Shown here piece after piece: positions 10,946 through 22,850 of a stretch of DNA of 64,000 bases; positions within the stretch are counted from its first letter, which is position 1, and each line of letters begins with the position of its first letter. The stretch comes from Combretum micranthum (lineage: Eukaryota > Streptophyta > Magnoliopsida > Myrtales > Combretaceae). Under the pieces are notes generated by a model. It was not told the DNA's origin, did no database searches, and saw nothing but the letters and a program-made list of their open reading frames with translations. Made by a program: the position numbers and the translations under genes. The stretch spans positions 124,001 through 188,000 of the forward strand of contig JAMXBD010000638.1 of NCBI GenBank assembly GCA_024138025.1. The letters are read 5' to 3'.

Positions 10946-12016
10946 AGCCAGTACATGTCACGTGCATTAGCATGACATACGGTTGCATATGAAATTTCAA
11001 ATTTCAATAAATTGTACTTTTCTACTATTTGTTTTATGTGCTTTTGTACTGACTTAGTTTAAAGGAACTGAGGGGTTAGTGTTTCTAACCTCAGATATTG
11101 AAGACTATACTTGATGCTGTTAGGAAGGGTTTCGGGAATTGCATAGAGAGTTCCAACTACCTGCTTAGAGGATCTAATCTTTGAAAATAGCTTAAGATTA
11201 TAGGTTACTATGTTACTATGCAAAAGTTATCTTTAAAACTTTTATGGTTTGTACAAATTCTATATTATTAAGACACTATAATGTGTTAAGTAAACCCTAT
11301 TTGCTTTGAATAATATAGTAGTGTAAGCCACACATTTTTGTAATGTCCATGGAAATATAAGTTATAAGAAGTTTGAAAATTTTATAATAGCGTTATCCTT
11401 ACTTAAAGGACGGCATCACGACTTGCCTTTAGATACCATATTTTTAGCAGACACCTTAAAAGTTGGTCGTAACCAAGTGAGTTTATATGAATTTTATAAC
11501 TCAACTAGGGAAAGTTAACTCTTATAAGGTTTAAAACCCATATTCAAATAAGTAAAATAGATCTAAAATGGCAAAACTTAAGTTTAGGACACAAAAGTAC
11601 AACCGAGATTATTATGCAGATAATGGTATAGTAATGAGTATATGTTATCTCATTTTACAAGAGAAACATATTAATTATGGGACTTCCTAGTAGACTATTA
11701 CGACAATTAAGCTAGGATGATAGGTGAGTAACTTTGACCTTATCACATTAATTGTGCTCATAAGTTTAGTGCATATGAAATAGCAAATCAAAATTGCTAT
11801 GTGTGCGGGGATGGGAATAAATATGTTGTATGCTATTTGACTGCATGCCAAACTATGTTATTTGAAGTGATAACTCAATTGGATGATGTATAATGTTTGA
11901 AACATGTTGCTGCTTGTTTGTGAATTATTTTGTCACTAAGTAAACTGACATAATACTATATGGTCTTTAAATGAAATGGTCATACATTGCATAAATTGCA
12001 TTGTTGCATAAAAGCG
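10946..12016. other. Right-arm stretch without recognisable gene
   Basis: Mirror of 8017-9080. Non-coding; LTR-like words (acttaaaggacggcatcacgac) lie at about 11400. Nothing else could be supported. Confidence 0.5.
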
Positions 12017-13110
12017 TGACAGCCCTCTACGTATTAGTATTTCAGTTTTCTGTTAATGCTTGATTTTTCTAGATGTAAATTTCTTAGTTTTATGCAAGGT
12101 TTTTTTTTTTTTTTTTTTTTTATCTGCTCAATTCCAAGGGAACTAACTATCAAATGAAGGAACGCCGCCCGTAGTATCGACATGAAATGACTAACACTTA
12201 GTGGAGTTTCTTTATTCCAAGGATATGAGTAAAATGTTAGTCCCTTGGTTCTCTGATTCTCCAAGGTGGTTAGGTTATGAGGCAGAGTTCCTCGACTAGG
12301 TTCCTTCAACCTCGATAAGATGGCGTAAATCTCCATCCTATTTGGATTACGGGTTATCCAAGCTTGTATTTATGCATATGATTGATTATTACATTGCATA
12401 CGCTTATTAATTAAACTTGGTTGTTATTGCTTGATGTGTAGTATAGTCAGGTTATCTCACTGAGCTATGGTTTCACTCACCCCCCAAAAATGTTTGTGCA
12501 CATAAAATGCTAGTTGGGATTGAGCTAAAAGTGTAAGAAGAGTGCTTCTCCATCAGATTATATTGAAATTAGAAATATAGATTATATTGAACATAGAATG
12601 CAAATTGGATAAACTGAATAAATAATAGAAACTTTGTATTTTATAGGTTAAACCCAATTTTCATTTTTTGATAGGGGATACTGATTCTCTGCAATCTTGG
12701 TATAATGTGGAAAAATCAAATCCTTAGTGAATTTAAATAAAGTTATTATATATATTTATGATTAAATTATGAGAATTAAATAAATAAGATAAAGTCTTAT
12801 AATCTTTGGCTTGCAAGACGGTTCTCATATTACGAGTGCACGTGTGGTATGATATCGTTAGGATAATCCTACTAGGCTCCGTCTCTTAGGGTCATGATAA
12901 TAGGTATAATTTTTTTGGCATTTGTATTCATGAGATTCCTAACCTAAATTCTAATATTGTATATAGGATTCTAGAGGAATCTACATTTGAGCTCTAAATC
13001 CTAGTCCTGTATTTTGGCTAATATAATTAATGAACTAGAGTTCAATTTTGTAAGTAAGATTCTGTAAGGAGGTACTACAAGTTAGGTTAGTAATGTTGAA
13101 GATCGTGACA
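12017..13110 (+). mobile_element. Candidate solo LTR (right-arm copy)
   Basis: Starts tgacagccctctacg and ends gaagatcgtgaca, so it has TG...CA termini over 1,094 bp. Flanking bases are aagcg before and cagcg after, four of five matching, a weak target duplication. A T run of about 20 lies at 12102-12121. The block ggttatctcactgagctatgg (about 12450) resembles a block common in plant Gypsy LTRs; the solo LTR at 29119 has a similar one at about 32076 (actcactaagctagttagc). No internal coding region follows. Confidence 0.5.
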
Positions 13111-15930
13111 CAGCGATTGATGGGAACTAGTGATGCTAAGCTAAGTAGCTCACAATCTTGGGTCATTTGGTTATTGGAGGTTTTAGTGGAGTTTACTTGG
13201 TATTGATGGCTTGTTACTCTTACTCCATTTTGGTAGTGTTAATTCCACATTCGATGTGTTCAAGTTTACATAGAATCTTCAACAATCTCTTGTTACCAAC
13301 TTACCATATATATGTATAAGCACGTCATGAAAAATATGATATGTTAGACTTGTTGATGAGATTAATCAAAATCCACCCACAAACTATAATGAGACAATTT
13401 CCCAAGATGTAATGGCAGTAAATATAAAACATGCTTTGCAAATAATCTCCTCCTTTAACCTTCACAACAACATTATAACAACAATCCACTATCTAAAGCT
13501 ACTTTATCAAGCAAATGACAAGTGATAATTGGTGTAAACATCCTATTTTTACTCTCTATAATTGTCTAGTCGTAGTTTTTATAATTAAAAAAATAAAAAT
13601 ATGTTTTTAAAAATTATTTAAAAATAAGAAATAGGAAGTTTTGGAATCTTTAATATTCATTGGACATGACTTAGAGCAACAAGGAAAGATTCTTTTTTCG
13701 AGCTTTATATAGACTTATTTATTTGGCCATGATTGAGTATAGTTAGATTATGTAGGTTGCCAATTCATACATCTTGAGACAAATTTAATGAAAATGTGCA
13801 ACAAAAAATGTATTTCAAGCAGTAAAATTGTTTCTTCAAAGATCAATGGGTAAGTTAGATTCAACCTACCCATTGACCATAATTTTTTTTTCTAACCTTA
13901 GTTAGTAGTGACTCCTAAAATTTTTTGAAAAACCAAATTTCTTTTAGTTTCTAATGACGGTTTGTATCAAATGGGATAACGCTTGATGCAAATTGAATTA
14001 AAAACCAAAAAGCCAAACTCGACAACTTGACTAACCACAAAAGTCCCATTGCACCACACAACCACCACATGTACCGCCATAACACAACTTTGTCCTCATT
14101 GACTTTTCATTTTGATACGAATATGATATAAACGAATTCCAAAGGTCAAAACCAGTCCAATCATTGGTCAAAATGCAATTGAAGGATTTAGGTTTTGTGT
14201 GGTTTTCAATATTAAAAGTTATGTTTTTGGGATTTTCTGTATGATTAATAAATAAAAGAGAAATATTTTACGTTTTAAATTAACGTGGCAAATTAAAAAT
14301 ATCGATATAGATGATTCAACAAACAAATATGATTCACCAATTGTAAAATTGAACTAGGATAAGATTTATTTAAAGAAAGATAGTACTTTCGATTTAAGGA
14401 ATAATCTAAAGTACTGCTAGAGTACTAATATGGCACGTAGTAGTCAAGAAATCAATAGTTTGCCACAATCAAGTATGATTGATGAGAACAAAGATGAGAG
14501 GAATTTGCCACAATCAAATATGATTGATAAGAACAAAGTCTTAATGGTTTGAATTGTTCAAATAATGAAAATACAACAAAAACCTTGTTTGTAGGTTGAA
14601 ACACTTGATAAAAAAAAAAGAATTAAAAAGGGGGATAGACCATGAAAGAAATAACATATATCCAAAATGCTAAAGACAATAATGGACTCCTAATACAAAT
14701 ACAGAAATAATAAAATAACATAAAATATTAAAAAGTATAAATGACTCAGCTGCTGCTCATCAAATTAATAGAAGAAAGGTCGATGGCATAAAGCCCAACC
14801 ATCTCTTGGTCAGCCTCAATCTTGGTCTCATCCTAACCACTCTTTAGTGAAATTCTCTTTGGAAAGCCTTGCCCATTTTGCATTCACGCAAATCAAATGT
14901 CTCGAGCTTCTGTTTAACTTTGTTTAAGACCCTAATCCCTATTGGTATTTCCCTTTTGTTTTCCTATCTTTCGATTTTTCTTGACATAACATGTATTATA
15001 AATGAGAAAGATAAAACCATTTTAAATAAAGTCACACTCAGAATGCATTATATTGAAATACCATATTGAATAATTAAGAATTTTAATGGGACATAAAATT
15101 ATTATAAAGAAAGAGAAAAATTAGTGAAAAAAAAAAAGGAAACAACTAAAATATAAGTTAGATAAGACTCACCTAAAATTTATCCATAACTCTATAAATA
15201 ATACCCTAAATCTCTGTCACATGTTAAACCATTAAGATTTCTTTCACTACAATAGGATAGGAAAGAATAGCCAGGCTATATGCCACAAACAAGTATTCTA
15301 AGTCTCAACTTTTACTTTCCTATAGAATAATATTAATTATTTCTGCACTCTAAATTCTAGGATTAGGTTAACAATCAAACTTAGGAATTAAATTAAATAA
15401 ATTGTATAAATTTTCACATAATTTGTTTGTGAATAGATTTAATTGAAATAAAGACATCAATATCTCAATTTCCTATTCAAAATTTCCAAATACCTCAAAT
15501 CATTATTACAAGCTTACCTAAATTAAATTCCAAACATGTGACTTTCTCTCTCTCTCTTCACAAAATTTCACCAAGATTCTAGCTCAAAAAAATTCCCAAA
15601 ATCAGCAGCAACATTTTAACTTTAAAACATAAAGACGCACATCCTATTAAGCTCTAAAAACCCATTCATCCCATTATCAACATTGAACCAAAAATAGGAA
15701 AGCATATACCCAAAATTCGCTCCTATCTTTTACCTATATTGATACCCATTTTAATTTCTATTTCAGTTAAATTATAAGTAATATTGAATAGTGAGAATCA
15801 AAATTAAGGCTAGAATTATACAGAATAAACTTCTACAAATCATTTTAGTAGCAGTAGCTTGAAGATTAAAAGATGTAATTGATAATTTTTACATTTCTAG
15901 TAAGAGAAGTTTCAATTTGTGATGAATATG
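13111..15930. other. Right-arm stretch without recognisable gene
   Basis: Mirror of 4104-6923. The tandem 33-bp pair recurs at about 14458-14535. The open frame 14869-15069 (66 codons) is identical in length to the one at 4966-5166, but it has no recognisable domain and is conserved only because the whole arm is duplicated. Confidence 0.6.
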
Positions 15931-16362
15931 TGTTAGGATGCAAGTGTGTAGAATTCTACATGGGAAATATGAGACTTGTGTGAAGAGTTTCTAAGAGGGA
16001 AGACCCATTAACCCATTACCTTAAGGTTTTGAGTTATAGATAGTGTCAAAAACCCAATGGTGTTATCATTCATAAAGCCCATTAGATTTCTCCCCATTGA
16101 AGGCATACTCCAGATATTAACAATTGGTATCAGAGCCGATGGTTCGGCTGGAAATCTCTCATGGTTTGGCCCACCATGTGGAAAGAAGAGCTTTGTGGCA
16201 TGACTCGTTTGTGAAAACCCATGGTGAGTAGGTGGGACCACTCACAAAACGGGTTTAGTAGAGTCAGTTTGACAAGCTCTTGTTGAGAAGAGTATGGCCT
16301 ATCCCATTGTGGAGACTCACACTTGAGGGGGAGATTGTTAGGATGCAAGTGTGAGAATCCCA
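15931..16362 (+). mobile_element. TRIM-like miniature LTR element (right-arm copy)
   Basis: 5' LTR 15931-16122 (tgttaggatgcaag...atattaaca). Primer-binding site tggtatcagagc at 16125-16136, complementary to the 3' end of the methionine initiator tRNA. Interior of about 190 bp without coding capacity. Purine tract gagggggaga at 16325-16334. The 3' LTR starts at 16336 with tgttaggatgcaagtgtgag but is cut after about 27 bp, where an inverted copy of the interior begins. It would have depended on enzymes supplied by another element. Confidence 0.78.
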
Positions 16363-16550
16363 TATTTCAAGTGTGAGTCTCCACAATGGGATAGGCCATA
16401 CTCCTTCTCAACAAGAGCTTGTCAAACAGACTCCACTAAACCTTTGTGAGTGGTCTCACCTACTCACCATGGGTTTTCACAAACGAGTCATGCTACAAAA
16501 CTCTTCTTTCCATATGGTGGGTCCAACCATGAGAGATTTTCTATTGAGAG
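16363..16550 (-). repeat. Inverted duplicate of the mini-element interior (right arm)
   Basis: Reverse complement of about 16140-16327: gagtctccacaatgggatag, caacaagagcttgtcaaac and ccatgggttttcacaaac recur in opposite orientation. It is mirrored at 3496-3674. With its partner it forms a local hairpin of about 180-bp arms. Confidence 0.8.
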
Positions 16551-16554
16551 ATCT

Positions 16555-17312
16555 GAAAGATTAGAGTTATAAATCTCTCAATTCTTATATTCCTACTTTA
16601 TATAGTGTGATTTCTCTCTCGCCTCTGCCCATGGTTTTTCCCAAAAGGGTTTCCACGTAAAATCTGTGTATTCTTTACTTTCTGCTTGCTATTATCATTT
16701 TTTGATTGCGCGTTTGTTTATAACAAACTGGTATCAGAGCCAAAGGTTTGGTTTTGTGTCTCTTCTACAATGGCAACTTTGAAGTATGGTATTCCGTTCT
16801 TGGGTCACAGCATCAAATTTTCTTGGAAGAGATGGAGAATGTTCAATGTCGATTGAGCCCTTTTATGATTTTTGTGGAAGAGTGAAAATGTTTTGTTTTT
16901 ATGTCGAAGCTCCTGTATCCGTGTCAAGGTGGAAATTGTTGGAGTTTGTGACCCGTTTTCAGTAGCTGTTTTTCGTAGTCATAATTTTGGTATTTGTATA
17001 ATGAATGAATATTTGACTATACATTTATTATTCATTCATTATACATTTAAGAGACATAATTTTAGCCTTTATTGCGGCTAGCTGTATACACATATAAATA
17101 TGTGTTTTGTTAGGGTTTGTATGAGAGTGAAAAAATGAGAGAGTTTTGATTTGTAATTTGTTACTTTCTCTCTCTTGTACTCCATTATCAACATATAGTG
17201 AATTCTCTCGCCTCTGCTCGTGGTTTTTTCCCAATTTGGGTTTTCCACGTAAATCTTATGTGTGCTTTATCATATCTCTTTGCTCTTGCCATTGTTCGTC
17301 TTTTATAAAAAT
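16555..17312 (+). mobile_element. Collapsed Copia-type LTR element (right-arm copy)
   Basis: Truncated 5' LTR to about 16725. Primer-binding site tggtatcagagc at 16729-16740. A gag start at 16770 (MATLKYGIPFLG, then a degraded run ending KFSWKRWRM) resembles Copia gag N-termini. The interior then jumps to a purine-rich stretch (aaggtggaaat) and the 3' LTR from 16937 (tgttggagtttgtgacc). The LTRs share ctctcgcctctgc, a tggtttttccc word and ccacgtaaa. Only about 210 bp of interior remains. The miniature element and its inverted copy interrupt the 5' LTR. Confidence 0.65.
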
Positions 17313-18429
17313 ATGTATATTGATTAATGATTAAATTAAGATCAAATGTTAAATTAAATTCTAATATGTATATTAAATATATAAGTGCCAAAATTATATA
17401 TATATATATAATATGGTGTGATGAATATGATGAATATATGTGTCTGGTTGTATGAAATATGTATATGTCGTTATTGAATTAGATTTATTTTGATTAAAAC
17501 ATGTTATAATATATAAATGAAATATGTATCCCGAGATAAATGGTATATGCACGACAACGATCTTTGATGGATGATGGTAATGATTTTCAGATGACAATGT
17601 AAATATAGATCTGGACTTTGAATAACCTTGATAATTTTTTTTTTTAATTACCAAAATGGTCATATACGCAAGGTTAATATCTCAGGAAGAATGATCAAAT
17701 TGATGATGACATGCCTGTTCACGCCAACATTGAAATATGAAATATATATTGATTGGTTATGGAATATCATAATTTGGAGCTAATCTTTTTAACATGGAAA
17801 AAAAAAAAAAAACTATATACGTGTATGTTCACAGGTAATTTTGATTGATTTTGTTGTGACAAATCATAATAAATTAATGCAATATATGTTTTGTGTGTGT
17901 GTGTGTTGAGAATTATCATGTATATGTATGTATGTTATTTGATTTCTTTTATGCTGAAATTTGTAAAAAAATTAATATACATATATGTCGAATTCCAGGT
18001 TTTTCATTATTATTATTATTATTGTTATTATTATTATTTGTTTGTTTCTGATTAATTGTTAAATAAATTAGTAAATTTCGGGAAAAAAATTTCAAGATTA
18101 ATATATTATATAATTAACCTATACATTGCACGATTCACCCACACACACACACACATATATATATATATGTACATGGTGATTTTTTTAATTTAAGCATAAT
18201 ACATAAAATAAATATAATTTATTAAAACTAATTGAATCAATACCAAGGCGCCTCTAATTGTTTGAACAGGATGAAATTGTGGCGACTTTGGACTGGTATA
18301 CATGTCCCCTAATGGATTTGATGATGAAATGGTTCTGTATGTTGTTGACTTGAATCGGTGGCATGCCTAATCAATTTGTTCCAGGGAAAATGAACCACCA
18401 CAAAATCAATTGATTATAATTAAATAGGG
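17313..18429. other. Right-arm stretch without recognisable gene
   Basis: Mirror of 1621-2722: AT-rich with simple repeats, including a (TTA)n-like run at about 18007-18040. No gene or RNA feature could be supported. Confidence 0.6.
18137..18170. repeat. (CA)n/(TA)n microsatellite, right arm
   Basis: ccacacacacac run followed by an alternating AT run; the mirror of 1876-1910 with altered length. Confidence 0.9.
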
Positions 18430-19284
18430 GTCTTATCTAAATACGAATTTCACCATTTTTATTTGAGTTAAAAACCAAGATCTACACTTAATATGAACAT
18501 AAATATAAAAAAAATCCATGGTAGTAAACTATAAACTCATAGATCTAAACTTTACTTATCAAAATCATTCATTCATGTTATCTATTCCCTAAGCTCTTCA
18601 TTTTAAATGAAAAATACACATTTCGAAGTTGAAAAATAACTTTTTTAAATATGGTTCCTTTTTTATCCGAATTTTCAAAAATGATTTTTGTTGAAAATAA
18701 AATAGATCTTGAGCTTTCTAAAACTTTCCTACTATCATCATGCTACCACAAGTTATCTAAGAGCATAAAACAAAAGTTTAATACATGTATGAACTAAAAA
18801 CAACTAGATCTAGTTTACTATACTAATTATAAATGCATGAACACTAAGATAGTTATGTCAATGGTGAATATATGCATAAATCATTAGCAATAACAAAAAT
18901 AATAACTCAAATAACAAGATCTAAAGCATAAACGAAAATCAAAGCTACAAAAAGTTAGATCTACAAAATAAACTACTTTTAGCAGAAATAATAATGATAC
19001 AAGATAATAATCATGGAGAAGAGGAGTGTTTCATTTTTGGCATCATCATCCTTAACTTTTAAGCTTATGGAAGGTCATTTGATCCATGAAACTCTCATTA
19101 TACTTTACCTATATTACCTATGGAAGCTTTGGACAAGAGTTTTACCAAAGAATCTTGAAGAAGTATGTGTGGGAGCTCATAGAAGAAATAGGGGTAGATT
19201 GTGTTCTTGTAAGAACAAGAACAGAAGAAGAAAGAAAGAGAGGAAAAGAAAGAATAAATGAGATAGGGTTTCAAAGGAATGAAA
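18430..19284 (-). repeat. Inverted copy of the partial LTR
   Basis: Reverse complement of about 772-1620. It contains the mirrored words atccgaattttcaaaaatg (about 18665) and the purine-rich mirror of the CT tract (about 19205-19258). The copy stops at 19284, inside the LTR, whereas the left copy continues outward to position 1. Confidence 0.8.
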
Positions 19285-19293
19285 CCCTATCTC
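19260..19293. repeat. Perfect 13-bp stem, 8-base loop at palindrome edge
   Basis: gagatagggtttc (19260-19272), loop aaaggaat, then gaaaccctatctc (19281-19293), an exact inverted repeat. It straddles the point (19284) where the right arm stops matching the left arm. The left arm lacks the second half of the stem. Confidence 0.9.
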
Positions 19294-21454
19294 ATAATGA
19301 TATCTATATTTCTTGTTTTGTATTTTTTATTCTTATTTCAAATTTAATATTTTGTTTTATGTATCTGCTATTAAGTTATGGGGATTAAACTTGTTTTAAG
19401 TCCTTTGATCAACTTTTGGCCAAAATCTATATTATAATTTATTTTCATTTTGCTTGTCTTAATCTTAATTTTAGGTGTGTGTATATATATATATATATTT
19501 CTAATTATGCCAGTCATACTACTCAAGATGTCTATGGTCTATAAATGCCGAGACTTATATTTATATTTAGGTGAGTAGTTCTTGAGCTAGATCTTTCAAT
19601 TTTAAATTATATCATCATATTATCAAACCCATGCTCGAACTGTATCGAGTTTGTTTTAGGAATCTTAATTATATATATATATATAATATATATATGCATG
19701 TTACAGCATACAATATGTATATAGGATTATTTTTCCTTAACTTAACTTATGAATAATAAATTGAAGTTCATAAAATTTTTTATTTCTTGTTCTAATATGA
19801 AATTCGTATTAATGGGTTATTTTTCGAAAAGTGGTCTAAATAGCCTCAATGCTAGCCTTTATTATATAATCTTTAATTAAGCTTAGCATACTCATTTTGA
19901 CTCGAATTTTTACATATAAGGCATTAGAAAGCTTGTTTTGTGTTTTTTATATGCTAGTTACTCCATTTATTACTTCATAATTATATTTTCCTCACTTTAT
20001 AATTTTTTAATAGATACTATAGGATTTTTCAATGTCTTGTTTGTTTGATAATTTTATTATCGAGCTTTTATTAATCATATGAGTCCTTTCGTGTAAATAA
20101 AATATTTATTTCATTTTTTTATAGTTTAGCTAGTTTGTTTATGCTTTCTTTGACAATATACTATCTACTATTATTTACTTTGTCTGTCAACCTTATCTGT
20201 TTATGTAAGTTGAAATTTCTATTATTTATGAGGTCATATCTATAATCTAATCACTAGTATGCTTTGTTGGTGGTTTTTGTGGATTTATGTAAGTTCTATT
20301 ATGTATTTTAATTATAGTTTGTTTCCTTAATATTATTCTAACCTATTCAAATCTTCTATTCTATTATCATTTTTTTAGTATACCTCAATGGTATGACTTT
20401 CCCTATAATTAGGATCGGTATTTCTCACAGACATCTTAATATTCATTTTAGCTAAGTTTTATTATCTAGAGGATGTTGTAGACATATTCTACTAAATTTT
20501 GAACTAAGTTAGAGTATGAAATATGTATAAGGAACTATATTCCTATGGTGACCGAAAATTATAATAGACGTTTTCTAAATTTAGGTTGATTCCTCCATAG
20601 TTTTCGTTACTAGATATGATACCTAACTCGATTAAAATAGACATTATATGCTCTCTCATGCTCATCCTATTATTACTCATAGACTTAAAAAGACCAAGTA
20701 TATAGAATTTCTATATAGGTCTTTCCTAATTTCTACACATATAAAAGATAAGTTATATGATGAGTTAGATATTACCTTATTTTGCTAGAGAGGAAAATGA
20801 TAAATCTCCCTTTTTTATTTTTTAATTGGGCCATAACCTACATATATAAGTAAGGAGATGACTTTATTAAATTTTTAGGCATAAAACAACTAACTGGAGA
20901 TAACTTTTACCTTGTACTGTGAATCTTAAAATCTTATTGTGTTATTGGTTGTTTTGTTTTTGTCGTTAGTTATGGTGGGTTTTAAGAGAAGGAATAGTGT
21001 TTTGGTTTGTTCTAAATTGTCTTATGAGACAATTGGAACTCACGGTTGGGGCTTGAAATTTAAGAGGATTTAAGCTTGTTAATTTTCATTTGTTGATATG
21101 TGTGTGTTATGGTGAGTCTCATTTTTGTATATGATATATATATATATATAGGGGTTGGACATTTAAATGACTTACTAAGGAAATGTTTGACTAGTCTATA
21201 TAATTGTCTTAATATCCTACTACACTATACGATGGAACAAGCTTGTTTTATATCATGTATTTGTTGTTGTGGTTGTTTTACGGGTGAGAAGAAAAATTTA
21301 TTTGGTGGATTGTCATTGGATGAAGTGTCCCTTGGTTTGACTTCTTGCACTATTGTTCTAATTTTACAAGCAAAATACGATGGACAATTTCTTTGGTGAA
21401 GAACCGGTCATGTGTGTTATATTTTCACCGTGCACATCAAAATTCCGTGTGGGA
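19285..21454. other. AT-rich intergenic DNA
   Basis: No supported gene. Several short TA microsatellites (about 19482-19499, 19670-19695, 21136-21152). A 99-codon open frame at 21100-21399 contains a Cys-rich stretch (CICCCGC) but has no recognised domain and no splice or promoter support, so it is not called. Confidence 0.6.
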
Positions 21455-21900
21455 TAATCACAAGACTTAAATATCTAGTTAATTTCATCAAAATCTAGCT
21501 CATACGTCTATAATTATGTCAATTATGTGAGAGTTTTATTTCCAAAAATTTATTTGAGATTCTAAAAATTTCTAAAGTGTTGTTGAGTTCAATTTTCAGT
21601 TTAAAGTTTCGCGATTAAGTATTTTTAAAGTTTTATCCTATGCGGTTAGAGTTTTAGGAACCAATAAATCAAAAAAGAAAATTAATACCTATAAACTCTA
21701 AATTTTTTTAACTAAAATTATGATGCAATCCAAACTTTTTTTTTCAAAGTCTAAATTAACAGTTATAGATCTGTTTATAGTTTCTTACTGTGTGTTTATA
21801 ACCCTAACAATTTATTTTTAACTTATCATTTTTAGTCTTCATACTCTACGAGTTACTAGCTTTCAGTACACTTGAAATCTAAGGCTACTTATTCTTATAT
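21455..21900. repeat. Decayed direct repeat, copy 1
   Basis: Order of words shared with copy 2: tataattat.tca.ttat.tgagag, then tta.gtttta and taaagttt, then aggg/agttttaggaacc, then atgcaatccaaa, then gtgtttataacccta, then ttgaaatctaaggc. Identity is low by eye (roughly two thirds), but collinearity is clear over about 440 bases. Probably an old tandem duplication or two decayed LTRs. Confidence 0.55.
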
Positions 21901-22194
21901 CCTAGGTTTTTCACTCAGGTATCAATCTTGTCTTTGGTATCTTTTAATATCTAGAAAAATCATTTATCATATTATAGATTATATTAGACAATATTTCATA
22001 AGTGATTTAGTACATACTATCTAAATATCTATTTTGTTATTATTTATTTGTGATTTTTAATTTCTCATTACTTAATTCATAATAGAAAATTTTCAGGAAT
22101 TATGTCTTAAATGTGATTGGATGAAGTCTAGATATTGGTTTACGGTTTTAGCATGAAGAGTAAAAAGACCAAAACTTCTTAAGTGTGAACTCAT

Positions 22195-22325
22195 TAAATG
22201 CATGAGGTTTATGTGTGTGGAAATGCATTAAATGAAGGGCTTATGTGTGTAGGAAAGTATTAAATGAGGGGTTATGTGTGTGTGAAAGCATTAAATGCCT
22301 TAGCGTTTATGTGCGTAGAATGCTT
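22195..22325. repeat. Minisatellite, about four 33-bp units
   Basis: The word cattaaatg...ttatgtgtgtg.gaaa recurs four times, starting near 22190, 22226, 22258 and 22288, with single-base and short indel differences. It lies between the two copies of the larger direct repeat. Confidence 0.75.
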
Positions 22326-22424
22326 TTCACGGTTTCAAGACATTTTTTTTTGGCCCAACACGGTTTGAAGACTTAAATTTAGGGTTTTAGACATACATTG
22401 ATTTGTTTATACATAATAATCTAA

Positions 22425-22850
22425 GCGATATCGTAGGATCTTGAGTTATACGCGTATAATTATATCAGTTATATGAGAGATTTATTTTTAAAAGTTCATT
22501 TAAGGCCTCTACAATAGTCTTAGATTATTCTTAAGTTCAAATCTTAAATTTAAAGTTTATACGATTGAATATTTCTAGGGTTTTGTTCTTACGTGATTAA
22601 AATTCCTGGGTTCTATAGGTCAATTTAGGGTTTTAATCTCCACAGACTCAAAAATTTATAACTAGAATGTTGGTGTAATCCAAATATTTAATTGAGATTT
22701 AGATTCTTAGACATTGATTTATTTTTTATCTTATCGCGTATTTTGTAACCTTAGTGATTCATCTTTAAATTATTGTTTTATAACCAATAAGTTCTAAAAA
22801 TTAATCGTCTACTATTGTAATTGAAATCTAGGGCCAACTATGATTATTTA
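22425..22850. repeat. Decayed direct repeat, copy 2
   Basis: Collinear with 21455-21900 at a period of about 970 bases. Shared anchors include tataattatatcagttatatgag, gtgtaatccaaa and attgaaatctagggcc. There is no coding content. Confidence 0.55.

Larger units (their letters stand above)
10017..19284 (-). repeat. Right arm of giant inverted repeat
   Basis: Reverse complement of 772-10016. Matching landmarks include the miniature LTR element (15931-16362), the collapsed Copia (16555-17312), the candidate solo LTR (12017-13110), the CA/TA microsatellite (18137-18170) and the LTR fragment (18430-19284). The match stops after aggaatgaaa at 19284. Arm-to-arm differences are a few per cent by eye, both substitutions and short indels. 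Confidence 0.95.

Noticed and set aside
772..19284. Plastid-type large inverted repeat
   Set aside because: The arms contain no rRNA, tRNA or plastid genes and meet without a single-copy region; the content is nuclear transposon sequence.
21100..21399. Cys-rich secreted peptide gene
   Set aside because: No domain or signal-peptide pattern stands out, the start lies in AT-rich DNA next to a TA microsatellite, and no splice or promoter support is visible.
22195..22325. CRISPR-like array
   Set aside because: Repeat units are degenerate and contiguous, without unique spacers, in a plant nuclear context; it is a minisatellite.
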